The notes beneath the pieces are model-generated. The model was not told the origin of the DNA and did no database searches. It saw only the letters and a list, made by a program, of their open reading frames with translations. The position numbers and the translations under genes were made by a program. From positions 1 through 36,306 of the forward strand of contig CAIOHY010000097.1 in assembly GCA_903858205.1 (NCBI GenBank): DNA of 36,306 nt. Direction: 5' to 3'. This DNA is from an uncultured Cellvibrio sp. (GTDB lineage Bacteria; Pseudomonadota; Gammaproteobacteria; Pseudomonadales; Cellvibrionaceae). Position 1 is the stretch's first letter. Every line of letters starts with the position of its first letter. Positions 24,904-33,395 of the stretch are shown here, piece by piece.

Positions 24904-26659
24904 GCAAGAGGCTGCGATGGTGCTTGTCGACATACTCAAGCGAGAGGGCGTACGCACCGTGTTCGGCGTGCCAGGTGGCCCAGTAATGGCACTATGCGAC
25001 GCCATTAAGCGCGATGGTGAAATTAAGTTTGTATTGACAAAGCACGAGCAGGCTGCAGCCTTCGCAGCCTTCGGCGAAGCGTTGGCAACTGGCCGCATGG
25101 GTGTGTGCTTGGCAACCCTAGGTCCTGGTGCCGTCAATTTGGCGTCCGGCCTGCCTGTTTCAGGCGTGGAAGGTGTGCCAGTTCTAGCAATCACTGGGCA
25201 AGTGCAACTCGATGGGCAGCGCCGTGGCGGCCATCAAGACAGTTGCGGTATGTACGGCACCCCTGATCAGACCGCACTTTTTTCAGCGATTTGCAAGTCG
25301 TCTGAGATGCTGATGAGAGCAAGCCATTTACCCGATGCAATGCGTAGGGCGATTCGTTTAGCCTATGGGGAACGACCTGGCCCAGTACACCTGTCATTAC
25401 CTAGCGGCTTACTGCATGAGGAGATCGAATATGAACCGCTGGAGCCCCACCAGTATCGTTTAAAAGCTCCCATGCTAGTCGATATGCAGGCGACATGCCG
25501 GATCGCCAATCGTCTGGCGGCAGCGCGGGCACCTGTTATCGTATTGGGCGCGCGCGCGCGCGAGTGCGGATCTTTAGTAGAGCACCTGTCGGCACACTTC
25601 GGCATCGCTCTGGCCGTTGATGTCGGCGCCAAGTCTATCGTCGACGAACGCAATTCTCATTATATCGGTTGCTTAGGAGTGCTGGGGCACCGCGCCGCCG
25701 AGACCTTCGTCAAGACCGAATCCGATTTGATCTTGGCAATAGGACAAAGTTTCGATGAGGTGTCAATGCTGTCATGGGATCCCGCCATGCATAAAGGCCG
25801 TGATCTGATTCAGATCGATACTGTGGCCGAGGAAATTGGTAAGGCGTTCCCAGTGTCAGACTCCACCATAGGCACGCTAACGGCGATTCTAGAAACAATA
25901 ATCCGCGTCCATCCAGCGCTTGAAGATAGTACGCTCGATAAACGACGAACCAAGCTAGCCAAACATATCCAAGATAACCCACTATTCTCGGACCCAGCAA
26001 TGGAAAGTGCTCAGATACCGTTACTACCACAGCGGATCATGGCTGAGTTAACGAATACTTTGCCGCATGATGCGATAGTACTGACAGACAGTTCGAAATG
26101 GGTACGCTGGCTGGGTCGATTCTTCGTTTCGCGCTCCAATCAAGTACTGTCGGCTCATGACTTTGAACACATGGGATGGGCAGTCTCTGCCGCGCTGGGA
26201 GTCAAACGAGCATCCCCAGAGCGTGCTGTTCTGAGCTTGAGCGGCGATGGCGCCTTTTTGATGTCAGCACTTGAAATCGCTACAGCGGTTGACCACGATC
26301 TTGCTGTGATCTGGCTGGTATTTAATGACCAACGTCTAGGCATTATCCATGACCTGCAAGAGATGCTGTATGGTGCCCGCTTTTGCGGCACTGAATTTAA
26401 TAGCCCCGATTTAGTAACCCTCAGCGAAAGCATGGGTGCTCGAGGTGTGCGTGTGGATAAACCGGGTGAGCTGACAACGGCATTAGTCGATTGTCTCGCC
26501 AGTGGCAGGCCCTGTGTAATCGATATCCACTTCGATGCCAATGAAGTGCCTACGGTGAGACCTCGCTCGCTGATTGTCACAAAGGAAATGGGACTCCCAG
26601 CACCCGGCATCGGCCTAGTTACAACACGCACACTTTTCAAGATGCTTAAGGATAAATGA
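24896..26659 (+). CDS. ThDP-dependent enzyme, acetolactate-synthase-like
   Basis: A 587-aa enzyme with the three domains of the POX/ALS family. The N-terminal PYR domain has the conserved catalytic Glu in TKHEQAAAFAA, the central domain VIVLGARARECGS is Rossmann-like, and the C-terminal PP domain has the ThDP/Mg motif GDGAFLMS...FND. Such enzymes decarboxylate a 2-keto acid and join the two-carbon unit to an acceptor, or release an aldehyde. Start chosen at ATG 24896 (AAGGAAA upstream) instead of the track's 24878. No regulatory ilvN-like subunit follows, and the SRPBCC gene starts right after the stop. Its substrate in this cluster is unknown. Confidence 0.9.
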   Translation: MSKQEAAMVLVDILKREGVRTVFGVPGGPVMALCDAIKRDGEIKFVLTKHEQAAAFAAFGEALATGRMGVCLATLGPGAVNLASGLPVSGVEGVPVLAITGQVQLDGQRRGGHQDSCGMYGTPDQTALFSAICKSSEMLMRASHLPDAMRRAIRLAYGERPGPVHLSLPSGLLHEEIEYEPLEPHQYRLKAPMLVDMQATCRIANRLAAARAPVIVLGARARECGSLVEHLSAHFGIALAVDVGAKSIVDERNSHYIGCLGVLGHRAAETFVKTESDLILAIGQSFDEVSMLSWDPAMHKGRDLIQIDTVAEEIGKAFPVSDSTIGTLTAILETIIRVHPALEDSTLDKRRTKLAKHIQDNPLFSDPAMESAQIPLLPQRIMAELTNTLPHDAIVLTDSSKWVRWLGRFFVSRSNQVLSAHDFEHMGWAVSAALGVKRASPERAVLSLSGDGAFLMSALEIATAVDHDLAVIWLVFNDQRLGIIHDLQEMLYGARFCGTEFNSPDLVTLSESMGARGVRVDKPGELTTALVDCLASGRPCVIDIHFDANEVPTVRPRSLIVTKEMGLPAPGIGLVTTRTLFKMLKDK

Positions 26660-26660
26660 A

Positions 26661-27113
26661 ATGAACATTAACGAAGGTAAATCCATAAAGATTTCGCGCA
26701 TCCTGCAAGTCGACCCTTCTCGTGCATTCGAAGTTGTTTATGACGTGGCTAACTTTCCGAGCTTTATGCCCAGTGTGACCTCTGCTGAAGTTATAAGTGA
26801 TGATGGTGATCACAAGGTCGTGGAATGGGAAATGTCAATCGACGGTGCACCATTAATCTGGACCGAAGATATTCGCTACAACCACGAACATCTTACAGCA
26901 GAATTCAAGGCGCTTGATGGTATGTTTCTCCACTTTGACGGCACTTGGCGCGTAAGCGCTGGTGAGCATGGAACCAAGCTTGAAGTATCGGTGCTTTACG
27001 ATCTAGGTTTGCCCGAGATAGAGGCAATTATTGGACCCGTTTTGGACGAGCGTATACGTCAAAATCTTGATGCCATGCTTGAAAATATTGAAATGAGAGC
27101 AGGCCTACAATGA
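26661..27113 (+). CDS. SRPBCC (START-like / COQ10-RatA-type) protein
   Basis: A 150-aa protein with the START-like pattern of the polyketide cyclase / COQ10-RatA group: a first strand (KISRILQVDPSRAFEVVYDV), then NFPSFMPSV, the antiparallel sheet KVVEWEMSIDGAPLIWTEDI, and a long C-terminal helix (RIRQNLDAMLENI). This fold makes a hydrophobic pocket that binds lipids or cyclising intermediates. AAGGAT in the end of the ThDP gene serves as Shine-Dalgarno, and its stop overlaps the next start (ATGA). In a pathway with acyl-ACP-reductase-like and aminocarboxypropyl transferase genes it may bind or cyclise a lipophilic intermediate; this is inferred. Confidence 0.82.
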   Translation: MNINEGKSIKISRILQVDPSRAFEVVYDVANFPSFMPSVTSAEVISDDGDHKVVEWEMSIDGAPLIWTEDIRYNHEHLTAEFKALDGMFLHFDGTWRVSAGEHGTKLEVSVLYDLGLPEIEAIIGPVLDERIRQNLDAMLENIEMRAGLQ

Positions 27114-28216
27114 CTAAGACCGAAATCATCGATGTAGCATTCTTAGGACACCCCTCCAGTTTTAACCACATAGTTAAACTTATTGAAGATATGGATGGAC
27201 CGGAAGCAGCTAGACGTGTTTCTCGTAATGAAAAATCGTTCTCTGCATTTTTAGACTGGATGCCATCGAGCATTACACACCATCGACCAATTTTCGAGCT
27301 CAACGGAGTCACTGTAAGAGCTGCGATGGTAGTCTGTTGGTTTCTGCCTCAGATTATAAATGACCGACACAAATTAAAATTGGCCGTCACCAAAGTTTTA
27401 GAAGGTGTTGACGTGGCCGCGAGCATGGGTGCCCAAGTGGCGAGCCTAGGAGGTTTTACATCAATTTTGGCTGGACGCCGCCGCTTCGATGCAGCAGATG
27501 CGGCTGGCATCACACTCACTGCCGGTAACGCGCTGACTGCAGGACTTGCCGTGGCTAGATTGCGGATCGAGCTTGAAGCACGCAAGCGTCCTATCGGTGA
27601 AGAAGTCATTGCCGTCATTGGAGCGTCAGGTGACGTTGGAGCAACTGCCTCTGCTTTACTAGACGACGAACCCGGCCGGCTACTTCTTGTGGCGCGTGAC
27701 CAAGAACGCCTGGAAAGGGTAAGGACCAAACTCGGTCACCCTAATTCTTCTTGTGTTTCGCTAGCAGAAGCGCTGAGCCAAGCCAGCTCAATCATTGTCG
27801 CTACTTCAGCCAGCGAGCCCATTCTGACCAGCAACGATGTCGCACCTGACACTATAATTTTGGATCTTGGTTATCCAACTACTACCCACATATTGCCAAA
27901 CAGTCAGGTTAGTGCCATGCGAGCCGGACTGGCGCAATTTCCTGCTCCCATCCCGATTGGTGCCTATTCACGCTTGTCACAGCCTAATCACTTGTTTGGC
28001 TGCTCCACCGAAGGTGTGGTTTTAGCGGCTCGACCAGACTTAAGGCACTTAGCTCGCGCACAAGGGCAAGCCGGTAAAACCGAAGCATTGGCCTTGCTGA
28101 ATGCCGCCTTGGAGCTTGGGATTAGACCGACAGCTGAATTATTAAATGTTGATATCAAGGCTTCGAATGCTTTTAGCCAAACTAACCTTTACAACGCGAC
28201 CCCAATCAAATGTTGA
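27110..28216 (+). CDS. Acyl-ACP reductase-like NAD(P)-binding protein
   Basis: A 368-aa protein with a C-terminal Rossmann domain (VIAVIGASGDVGATASALL, about residues 166-184). The preceding segment (MGAQVASLGGFTSI, then ITLTAGNALTAGLAV) resembles the long-chain acyl-[acyl-carrier-protein] reductases of cyanobacteria, which make fatty aldehydes, and more distantly glutamyl-tRNA reductases. The N-terminus starts as FLGHPSSFNHIV, similar to those enzymes. It overlaps the SRPBCC gene by 4 bases and the PLP gene by 7. Role inferred: reducing an acyl thioester to an aldehyde that the ThDP or PLP enzyme could use. No aldehyde decarbonylase was seen, so alkane formation is not indicated. Confidence 0.78.
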   Translation: MTKTEIIDVAFLGHPSSFNHIVKLIEDMDGPEAARRVSRNEKSFSAFLDWMPSSITHHRPIFELNGVTVRAAMVVCWFLPQIINDRHKLKLAVTKVLEGVDVAASMGAQVASLGGFTSILAGRRRFDAADAAGITLTAGNALTAGLAVARLRIELEARKRPIGEEVIAVIGASGDVGATASALLDDEPGRLLLVARDQERLERVRTKLGHPNSSCVSLAEALSQASSIIVATSASEPILTSNDVAPDTIILDLGYPTTTHILPNSQVSAMRAGLAQFPAPIPIGAYSRLSQPNHLFGCSTEGVVLAARPDLRHLARAQGQAGKTEALALLNAALELGIRPTAELLNVDIKASNAFSQTNLYNATPIKC

Positions 28217-29250
28217 TGCACGATTCTTTCAGGGATGAATATCTAAACTCACTTGAATTGCGCAGAGCGTTTAGCGCCCCGCCACTAACTCTGGGTAAGT
28301 GGCCAACGCCATTGGAATGCATAAATCATCCTTCCTTGGGGCGAGTACTAGTGAAGCGTGACGATTTGGCAGGTTTCGGCGGCGAGAGTCGAAGCGGAGT
28401 CAAGGCGCGCAAGCTTGAAGGCCTATTTATGCACATGCAGTCCAATGGGCTTAATACCCTGCGCATGCCGCTTGGTAACATTACTAATCTAGGCCCTGCC
28501 TTGATGGCAGAAGCCGGAAAGCTCGGTATCGACGTACACCTCGATCTAGTCAACGACCCTCCTTTGCCTAAAACAACACGGCAGGACATCCACAGCGCCT
28601 ATACCGATATCGCAAAGCTACATGGACCGAGCTATATCTCAGCGGCAATACGTCTTTGGAGTAGCCTGCTGCATGATCGTTTGAAGAGCAAAAGGTCGAT
28701 CTGCGTTCCACCTAGCCCAGCACATCCATCGGCCATAATTGGGATGGCGCGGGGGTATCTGGAAATGGCTCAATGTGCCAAGGAGAAGTTTGGAGGCTTA
28801 CCCGGCGCGATCTATTTGGCCTCGGCATCGGGAACATCAGTGGCTGGTTTAGCTCTTGGCGAGGCACTGGGTCGAGCAGCGGGCGATCCGCCAGTAAGGA
28901 TCATTGCTGTGCAAGTGGTGCCAGAACCCCTACGCCTCTGGTTACCGATATTATTTACTTGGACGCAGCGATATCTTCGCCCTGCTCGGATACCGTTTCC
29001 CAAATGTGAAGTGGTGGCTTGGCCAAAGCATACGATCTATGGGCGCTTCACAAAAGCGCATGAAACAATCTGTGCCAGAGTGGAAACTGATTTCGGTTTA
29101 ATCATTGATCCGATTTACGGTGCCAAGGCATGGGATGTGATGGAACACAGCGCGCTAAATGGCCAGATTTCATCATCGCGTCCACCATTGTTTTGGCATT
29201 GTGGTTTTACGCCAACTTGGCGCGCCTTGGCAGAGGAATTGCGGGTATGA
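28210..29250 (+). CDS. Fold-type-II PLP enzyme (ACC deaminase / D-cysteine desulfhydrase-like)
   Basis: A 346-aa protein of the tryptophan-synthase-beta fold. VLVKRDDLAGFGG and SGVKARKLEGL (about residues 60-70) match the family's substrate loop and PLP-lysine region (normally GGNKxRKLE; the lysine of VKARKLE is the expected Schiff base). A glycine/serine-rich phosphate-binding stretch SASGTSVAGLALG follows at about residue 200. Relatives deaminate ACC or desulfhydrate D-cysteine via carbanion chemistry; the exact reaction here is unknown. The Asn before the PLP lysine is changed to Val. It overlaps the reductase gene by 7 bases and the GT2 by 4 (ATGA). It could act on the aminocarboxypropyl moiety made by the BtaA-like enzyme. 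Confidence 0.82.
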   Translation: MLMHDSFRDEYLNSLELRRAFSAPPLTLGKWPTPLECINHPSLGRVLVKRDDLAGFGGESRSGVKARKLEGLFMHMQSNGLNTLRMPLGNITNLGPALMAEAGKLGIDVHLDLVNDPPLPKTTRQDIHSAYTDIAKLHGPSYISAAIRLWSSLLHDRLKSKRSICVPPSPAHPSAIIGMARGYLEMAQCAKEKFGGLPGAIYLASASGTSVAGLALGEALGRAAGDPPVRIIAVQVVPEPLRLWLPILFTWTQRYLRPARIPFPKCEVVAWPKHTIYGRFTKAHETICARVETDFGLIIDPIYGAKAWDVMEHSALNGQISSSRPPLFWHCGFTPTWRALAEELRV

Positions 29251-30716
29251 CAGCAGCAGTGTGTTGGGTGAGTGGCATCGTTTTCGCTCTTTTTGTTATT
29301 AGCCAATTGCGCTTTGTGCTATTAATGATGCTAGCTCGCCGCGTTCGACCCGTATATGTGAATCACTCCAGCACCCCTTTGGTGGCGATCCAAGTAGCAA
29401 CTTATCGAGAAACCGAAACGATTGCCTCACTTCTCGACGCAATATGCCGACTCGATTGGCCACACGATAAGCTAATGGTGCAAATACTCGACGACAGCCC
29501 ACCTACCGACGCGACACGTATTGATGCTGTCATCACGGAGTATGCGAACCGCGGTTTGCCAGTGAGCTGTCATCGCCGGGGTTCGCGCGAAGGTTTCAAA
29601 GCCGGGGCCCTTAATCATGGGTTGGAAGTCGCCAACCCAGCCGAATACATAGCCTTTTTCGATGCAGACTGTCGGCCAGATCCGCAATTTTTGCGCAAGA
29701 CGATACCTTACTTAGCCGATCCTCAAGTAGCGGCTGTTCAAGCGCGCTGGCGCTTTCCGAACGCGTTAGTGTCACCATTGACAGCTATTCAGGCAGCAGC
29801 CTTCGAATACCTCTTCGTTTATGATCTCCCAGTAAGAGCCAGCCTTAATCTACCCTCTTACTACTTCGGCTCGGCCGCCGTGTGGCGCCGATCTGTACCA
29901 TTGGCACTCGGAGGCTGGCACTTCAAGCCCTTCACAGCCGAAGACGTAGACATGGGGCTGCGGGCAGGCAACGCTGGCTGGAAGCTATTATATGTGGACG
30001 ACGATCTCGCTGAGGATGACGCCATAGAGGATATATTGGCTTTTCGAACCCAACAAAGGCGGTGGGCGCAAGCAGTTTTGCAAGCCGGAGTCAGTGCGCT
30101 CGGTTCTTTACCTCGATCTAGACGACAGCTATTGGCAACCATGATCGATTGGAGCTCGTTCGCACCTCATGCTCTAATTCCACTCTCAGTATTAGTTACA
30201 CTCTGCATGGCTCTGTGGATACTGTTGCAAGTACCACCGGCGCCAGCCTTATTTTGGTGTCTGAGCGCGCTGATGATTGCATCTCCGGCCACACTTGCAA
30301 TTATATTGGCGCAATCGCGACTCCATCGATGCGATTGGAGCACGCGCGTCCTGCTATTGCTGCAATCCGGCCCTTATTTGGCTGCGACCATGACTAGCTT
30401 CCTCCTTGGCTTAATTGATTTTCTGCATCCTGATAAGCTTGAATTCGTTGCCACACCAAAGTCAGGACGTGCCGGCGTGATCGATGGCCGAACTGCCAAA
30501 TGGATCAGAGCGCATATTGCTCCTGTGATCCTGGATGCTGGCTTCGCTCTACTTTTTGGTACTGCGGCAGCCGTCGCATGGCAAAACGCTATGCATAGCG
30601 CCCTTTTGCCCCTGAGCTTGATGAGCGTCCAGTTCTTTGCTAGTTCCATACTAACGGGAGGCGCCCTATTAAAACGCGTGAGGATAAAAGATTCGGAGAA
30701 GCCTGCCTCGTGCTAA
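29247..30716 (+). CDS. Membrane glycosyltransferase family 2 (cellulose-synthase-like)
   Basis: A 489-aa inner-membrane GT2. One helix at the N-terminus (VCWVSGIVFALFVISQL) is followed by a cytoplasmic GT-A domain with D in QILDDSP, FFDADCRPD (DxD), TAEDVDMG (TED base) and QQRRWAQ (QxxRW). Four or so helices occupy the last 190 residues. The D,D,D,QxxRW set marks processive beta-glycan or lipid-linked transferases such as CslA/ceramide glucosyltransferase relatives. Start taken at ATG 29247 with the ATGA overlap to the PLP gene; the longer track ORF from 29130 runs over that gene in another frame. Likely transfers a sugar to the membrane-associated cluster product. Confidence 0.9.
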   Translation: MTAAVCWVSGIVFALFVISQLRFVLLMMLARRVRPVYVNHSSTPLVAIQVATYRETETIASLLDAICRLDWPHDKLMVQILDDSPPTDATRIDAVITEYANRGLPVSCHRRGSREGFKAGALNHGLEVANPAEYIAFFDADCRPDPQFLRKTIPYLADPQVAAVQARWRFPNALVSPLTAIQAAAFEYLFVYDLPVRASLNLPSYYFGSAAVWRRSVPLALGGWHFKPFTAEDVDMGLRAGNAGWKLLYVDDDLAEDDAIEDILAFRTQQRRWAQAVLQAGVSALGSLPRSRRQLLATMIDWSSFAPHALIPLSVLVTLCMALWILLQVPPAPALFWCLSALMIASPATLAIILAQSRLHRCDWSTRVLLLLQSGPYLAATMTSFLLGLIDFLHPDKLEFVATPKSGRAGVIDGRTAKWIRAHIAPVILDAGFALLFGTAAAVAWQNAMHSALLPLSLMSVQFFASSILTGGALLKRVRIKDSEKPASC

Positions 30717-30803
30717 ATGCTGGTTGTGGTTTTTATTCCTGCAACTTTATAACGAGGCAAGCCCCCTATTGGCTTTCCTATTTAGTGTTAGTGGAAGTGA
30801 CAC

Positions 30804-31679
30804 ATGGTGAATATTCTTTATACACATTGTAACGCTGGTGCCGGGGACATCCTGATCCATCATTGGCTCAGATCAGCCAAGCTACATGTCGACCTGACCA
30901 ATATTGAAATCGTTGTGATCGATTTCGGTTTGACAGACGACCAACGTGAGCAACTACGCAAGGAAGGCGTGCAATTGTGGCTTGGACGTGCCGATGGGCG
31001 TACACCCAATATCCAGTACCGAGAGATCGCCAGTTATCTAGCCACGCGGCCAGATGTCAATCAAGTTATGTATTCCGATTGCGGCGACCTGATTTTTCAG
31101 GCCGACATCAGCCCGATCTTCGAGCATCACACCGCGATGATGAAAGCTGTAATTGAGCCAGAATTCAACGTTGCACTGCATGGCATAACGCTCGGCTTTG
31201 GCGATGTCCGGCCCGAGTGTCTTGCCGATATCCGAGAAACAATTGGCGAAAGCCCTACGGCCAATTGCGGCATTGTGGTTGGCCCGAGAGAAAGGATGAT
31301 GGCAATCTGGGACACCTATCAATTGTGCTGTCACGGCACCAAACTGCATGGCACTGACCAATTGATTATAAATTTTATTTTATACCGCGATGGCTTCATC
31401 GAGCTTGATCGATCTTGGAACTACGTCACTTTTATCAATGGCCGCAAATTTTACTACGATGCAGATGGGTTCCTGTGCGATCAAGAATCGCGAATACCAG
31501 TAGTACATAATGCTGGCCGCTATGATTCCGTGCGTACTATAAGTGATTTCGGTTACCGGCGTGGGCGAATCAAGCCACGTGCGTATACTGAGTCAATTCG
31601 CTTTTTCTATCGTGCCCTAGACTTGCTGCATAGGATAGCCCGCAAACGCCCCTTAACCGGCAGCGCCCAAAAGGACTAA
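30804..31679 (+). CDS. Glycosyltransferase, GT-A fold with DxD motif (GT8-like)
   Basis: A 291-aa soluble protein. MVNILYTHCNAGAGD opens a Rossmann-like nucleotide-binding strand; VMYSDCGDLIFQAD carries the acidic metal-binding DxxD-type motif expected of a GT-A transferase; HGTDQLIINFILY fits the acceptor-side motif of GT8-like enzymes; and a basic C-terminus (RKRPLTGS) follows. The family assignment is tentative. An 87-base gap separates it from the GT2 gene, the largest gap in the operon, with no terminator seen, and GGAAGTGA precedes the ATG. Together with the GT2 it gives at least two sugar transfers in the operon. Confidence 0.65.
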   Translation: MVNILYTHCNAGAGDILIHHWLRSAKLHVDLTNIEIVVIDFGLTDDQREQLRKEGVQLWLGRADGRTPNIQYREIASYLATRPDVNQVMYSDCGDLIFQADISPIFEHHTAMMKAVIEPEFNVALHGITLGFGDVRPECLADIRETIGESPTANCGIVVGPRERMMAIWDTYQLCCHGTKLHGTDQLIINFILYRDGFIELDRSWNYVTFINGRKFYYDADGFLCDQESRIPVVHNAGRYDSVRTISDFGYRRGRIKPRAYTESIRFFYRALDLLHRIARKRPLTGSAQKD

Positions 31680-31691
31680 TCAGGAAGAATT

Positions 31692-33395
31692 ATGAGGATA
31701 CTTGGCTATTCAGGATTAAACCATGACAGTTCGGTCGCCCTGCTTGAAGACGGCAAGCTAATTTTTGCATGCGAATCGGAAAAAATACGTAGGGCCAAAC
31801 ATGAAATAAGTCCGTTTCCCGACCAAGCTATCAGGAAGCTTCTCTCAGTGACCGGACTGGAACTCAGTGATATCGATGCATTAGCTGTAAACTACGATGC
31901 GGGATTTCTTGCCAACTGGGGGTATATGCCCCATCTTTGGGCTTGTTGGCGCCAACGCAACGCCGATCTTGGAATCATCGCCAATTGTGCTGTCATATCA
32001 GCCAGCCATTCGAAAGCCCTTATCCGTTACTCGATGAGTGGGACGATTCCGCCGATCCGCCGCGTGCGGCACCATCTAGCTCATCTGGCCTCTTCATTTC
32101 TCTATTCCCCCTACAACGAGTCCGCAGTCGCGGTAATTGACGCTTCAGGCGAACTTGACTGCACAACAACCTATCATTGCACAGGGCGGCGTATAACACG
32201 GTTATCCGCCATGACCTTACCGACTGATTCGCTTGGTTCTGTGTATATGATGGCGACCCGACACCTAGGTTACCGATTGATCGGCGATGAATACAAAGTT
32301 ATGGGCCTCGCCTCATTCGGAGAAGCCGATCCAGTATTCCGACGTTTTTTTGAAGAATTGATCATTCTCGAAGCAAACGGGCGATACCGCGTTAATCCAC
32401 GCCTAGCTGGCCATATGTCCAGCAGCGGCTGCCAGTTTCCCGAAGCAGTAGCTAAGCGACTCGGCGGATATCACAAAGGCGGTCCCGAAATGTTCACCGA
32501 TGCTCATAAAAGCTTCGCCCGAGAATTACAGCGTCGTATCGAAGAGGCCATACTCCATGTGATACAACATTTGCGCAAAACTAGCGGCTCGAGAAATCTA
32601 TGCTTGGCCGGTGGGGTAGCACTGAACTGCGTCGCAAACGGCAAGCTGAAAGCAGAGTCGGGTTTCGACAACATTTTTGTTCCGCCTGCACCACATGATG
32701 CAGGAACCTCGATAGGTGCCGCAGCGTACTTACACTATTATGCCGATGGACTGGCGCGCCCCGATCCGTTGCTTCACGCCTATCTAGGCCAAAGCTTTTC
32801 TATCGAGTCTGTCGAGGCAGAGATATTACGCTGCGCCCTACCAGTTCGCCGCCTAGCAGACCCGGCACAGGAGGCGGCGCGGCGTCTGGCACTAGGCGAA
32901 GTCATTGGCTGGTTCCAAGGTGCAACTGAGTTCGGTCCGCGTGCGCTTGGAAATCGCTCGATTCTCGCCGACCCACGCGCCCCTGAGATGAAGGACCAAG
33001 TAAACCGTCGAATAAAGGAGCGCGAAGGGTACCGTCCGTTCGCCCCTTCCGTGCTCGAAGAAGCTGCCGAAGAGTATTTCCCTGGATTAGGCGCCTCCCC
33101 CTACATGCTTTTTATTGTACCAGCCTCGGAAAAGGCGCGCGCTGAAATTCCCGCAGTTGTGCACATCGACGGCACCGCGCGACCTCAAGTAGTATCCGCC
33201 AAAATCAATCCGCTTTACCATCGGCTGATTTCTTGTTTTGCCGAGACCACCGGGGTTCCGGCAGTGCTGAATACCTCATTCAATGTTGCGGGGGAACCAA
33301 TTGTAAACACGCCGGCAGATGCGATCCGATGCTTCTTCGGCAGCGGACTTGATGCCCTGATCATGGGGCCGTTCCTGGTCGAGAAGCCAAAATGA
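31692..33395 (+). CDS. Carbamoyltransferase (NodU/CmcH/TobZ family)
   Basis: A 567-aa two-domain O-carbamoyltransferase that moves the carbamoyl group from carbamoyl phosphate, via carbamoyl-AMP, to a hydroxyl. The N-terminal Kae1-like part opens ILGYSGLNHDSSVALLEDG and carries the metal-binding RHHLAHLASSF (about residues 120-130) and CLAGGVALNC. The YrdC-like C-terminal part has EFGPRALGNRSILADPR and ends in the typical VLNTSFNVAGEPIV and DALIMGPFLVEK. Length matches the family. GGA lies before the ATG and the stop overlaps the sulfotransferase start (ATGA). Such enzymes decorate Nod factors, tobramycin and cephamycins, so the cluster product likely carries a carbamate. Confidence 0.95.
   Translation: MRILGYSGLNHDSSVALLEDGKLIFACESEKIRRAKHEISPFPDQAIRKLLSVTGLELSDIDALAVNYDAGFLANWGYMPHLWACWRQRNADLGIIANCAVISASHSKALIRYSMSGTIPPIRRVRHHLAHLASSFLYSPYNESAVAVIDASGELDCTTTYHCTGRRITRLSAMTLPTDSLGSVYMMATRHLGYRLIGDEYKVMGLASFGEADPVFRRFFEELIILEANGRYRVNPRLAGHMSSSGCQFPEAVAKRLGGYHKGGPEMFTDAHKSFARELQRRIEEAILHVIQHLRKTSGSRNLCLAGGVALNCVANGKLKAESGFDNIFVPPAPHDAGTSIGAAAYLHYYADGLARPDPLLHAYLGQSFSIESVEAEILRCALPVRRLADPAQEAARRLALGEVIGWFQGATEFGPRALGNRSILADPRAPEMKDQVNRRIKEREGYRPFAPSVLEEAAEEYFPGLGASPYMLFIVPASEKARAEIPAVVHIDGTARPQVVSAKINPLYHRLISCFAETTGVPAVLNTSFNVAGEPIVNTPADAIRCFFGSGLDALIMGPFLVEKPK

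Noticed and set aside
25548-25562. 15-base alternating GC run inside the ThDP gene as a slippage or Z-DNA element
   Set aside because: It encodes ordinary residues (GARARE) in an intact frame; no evidence of phase variation.
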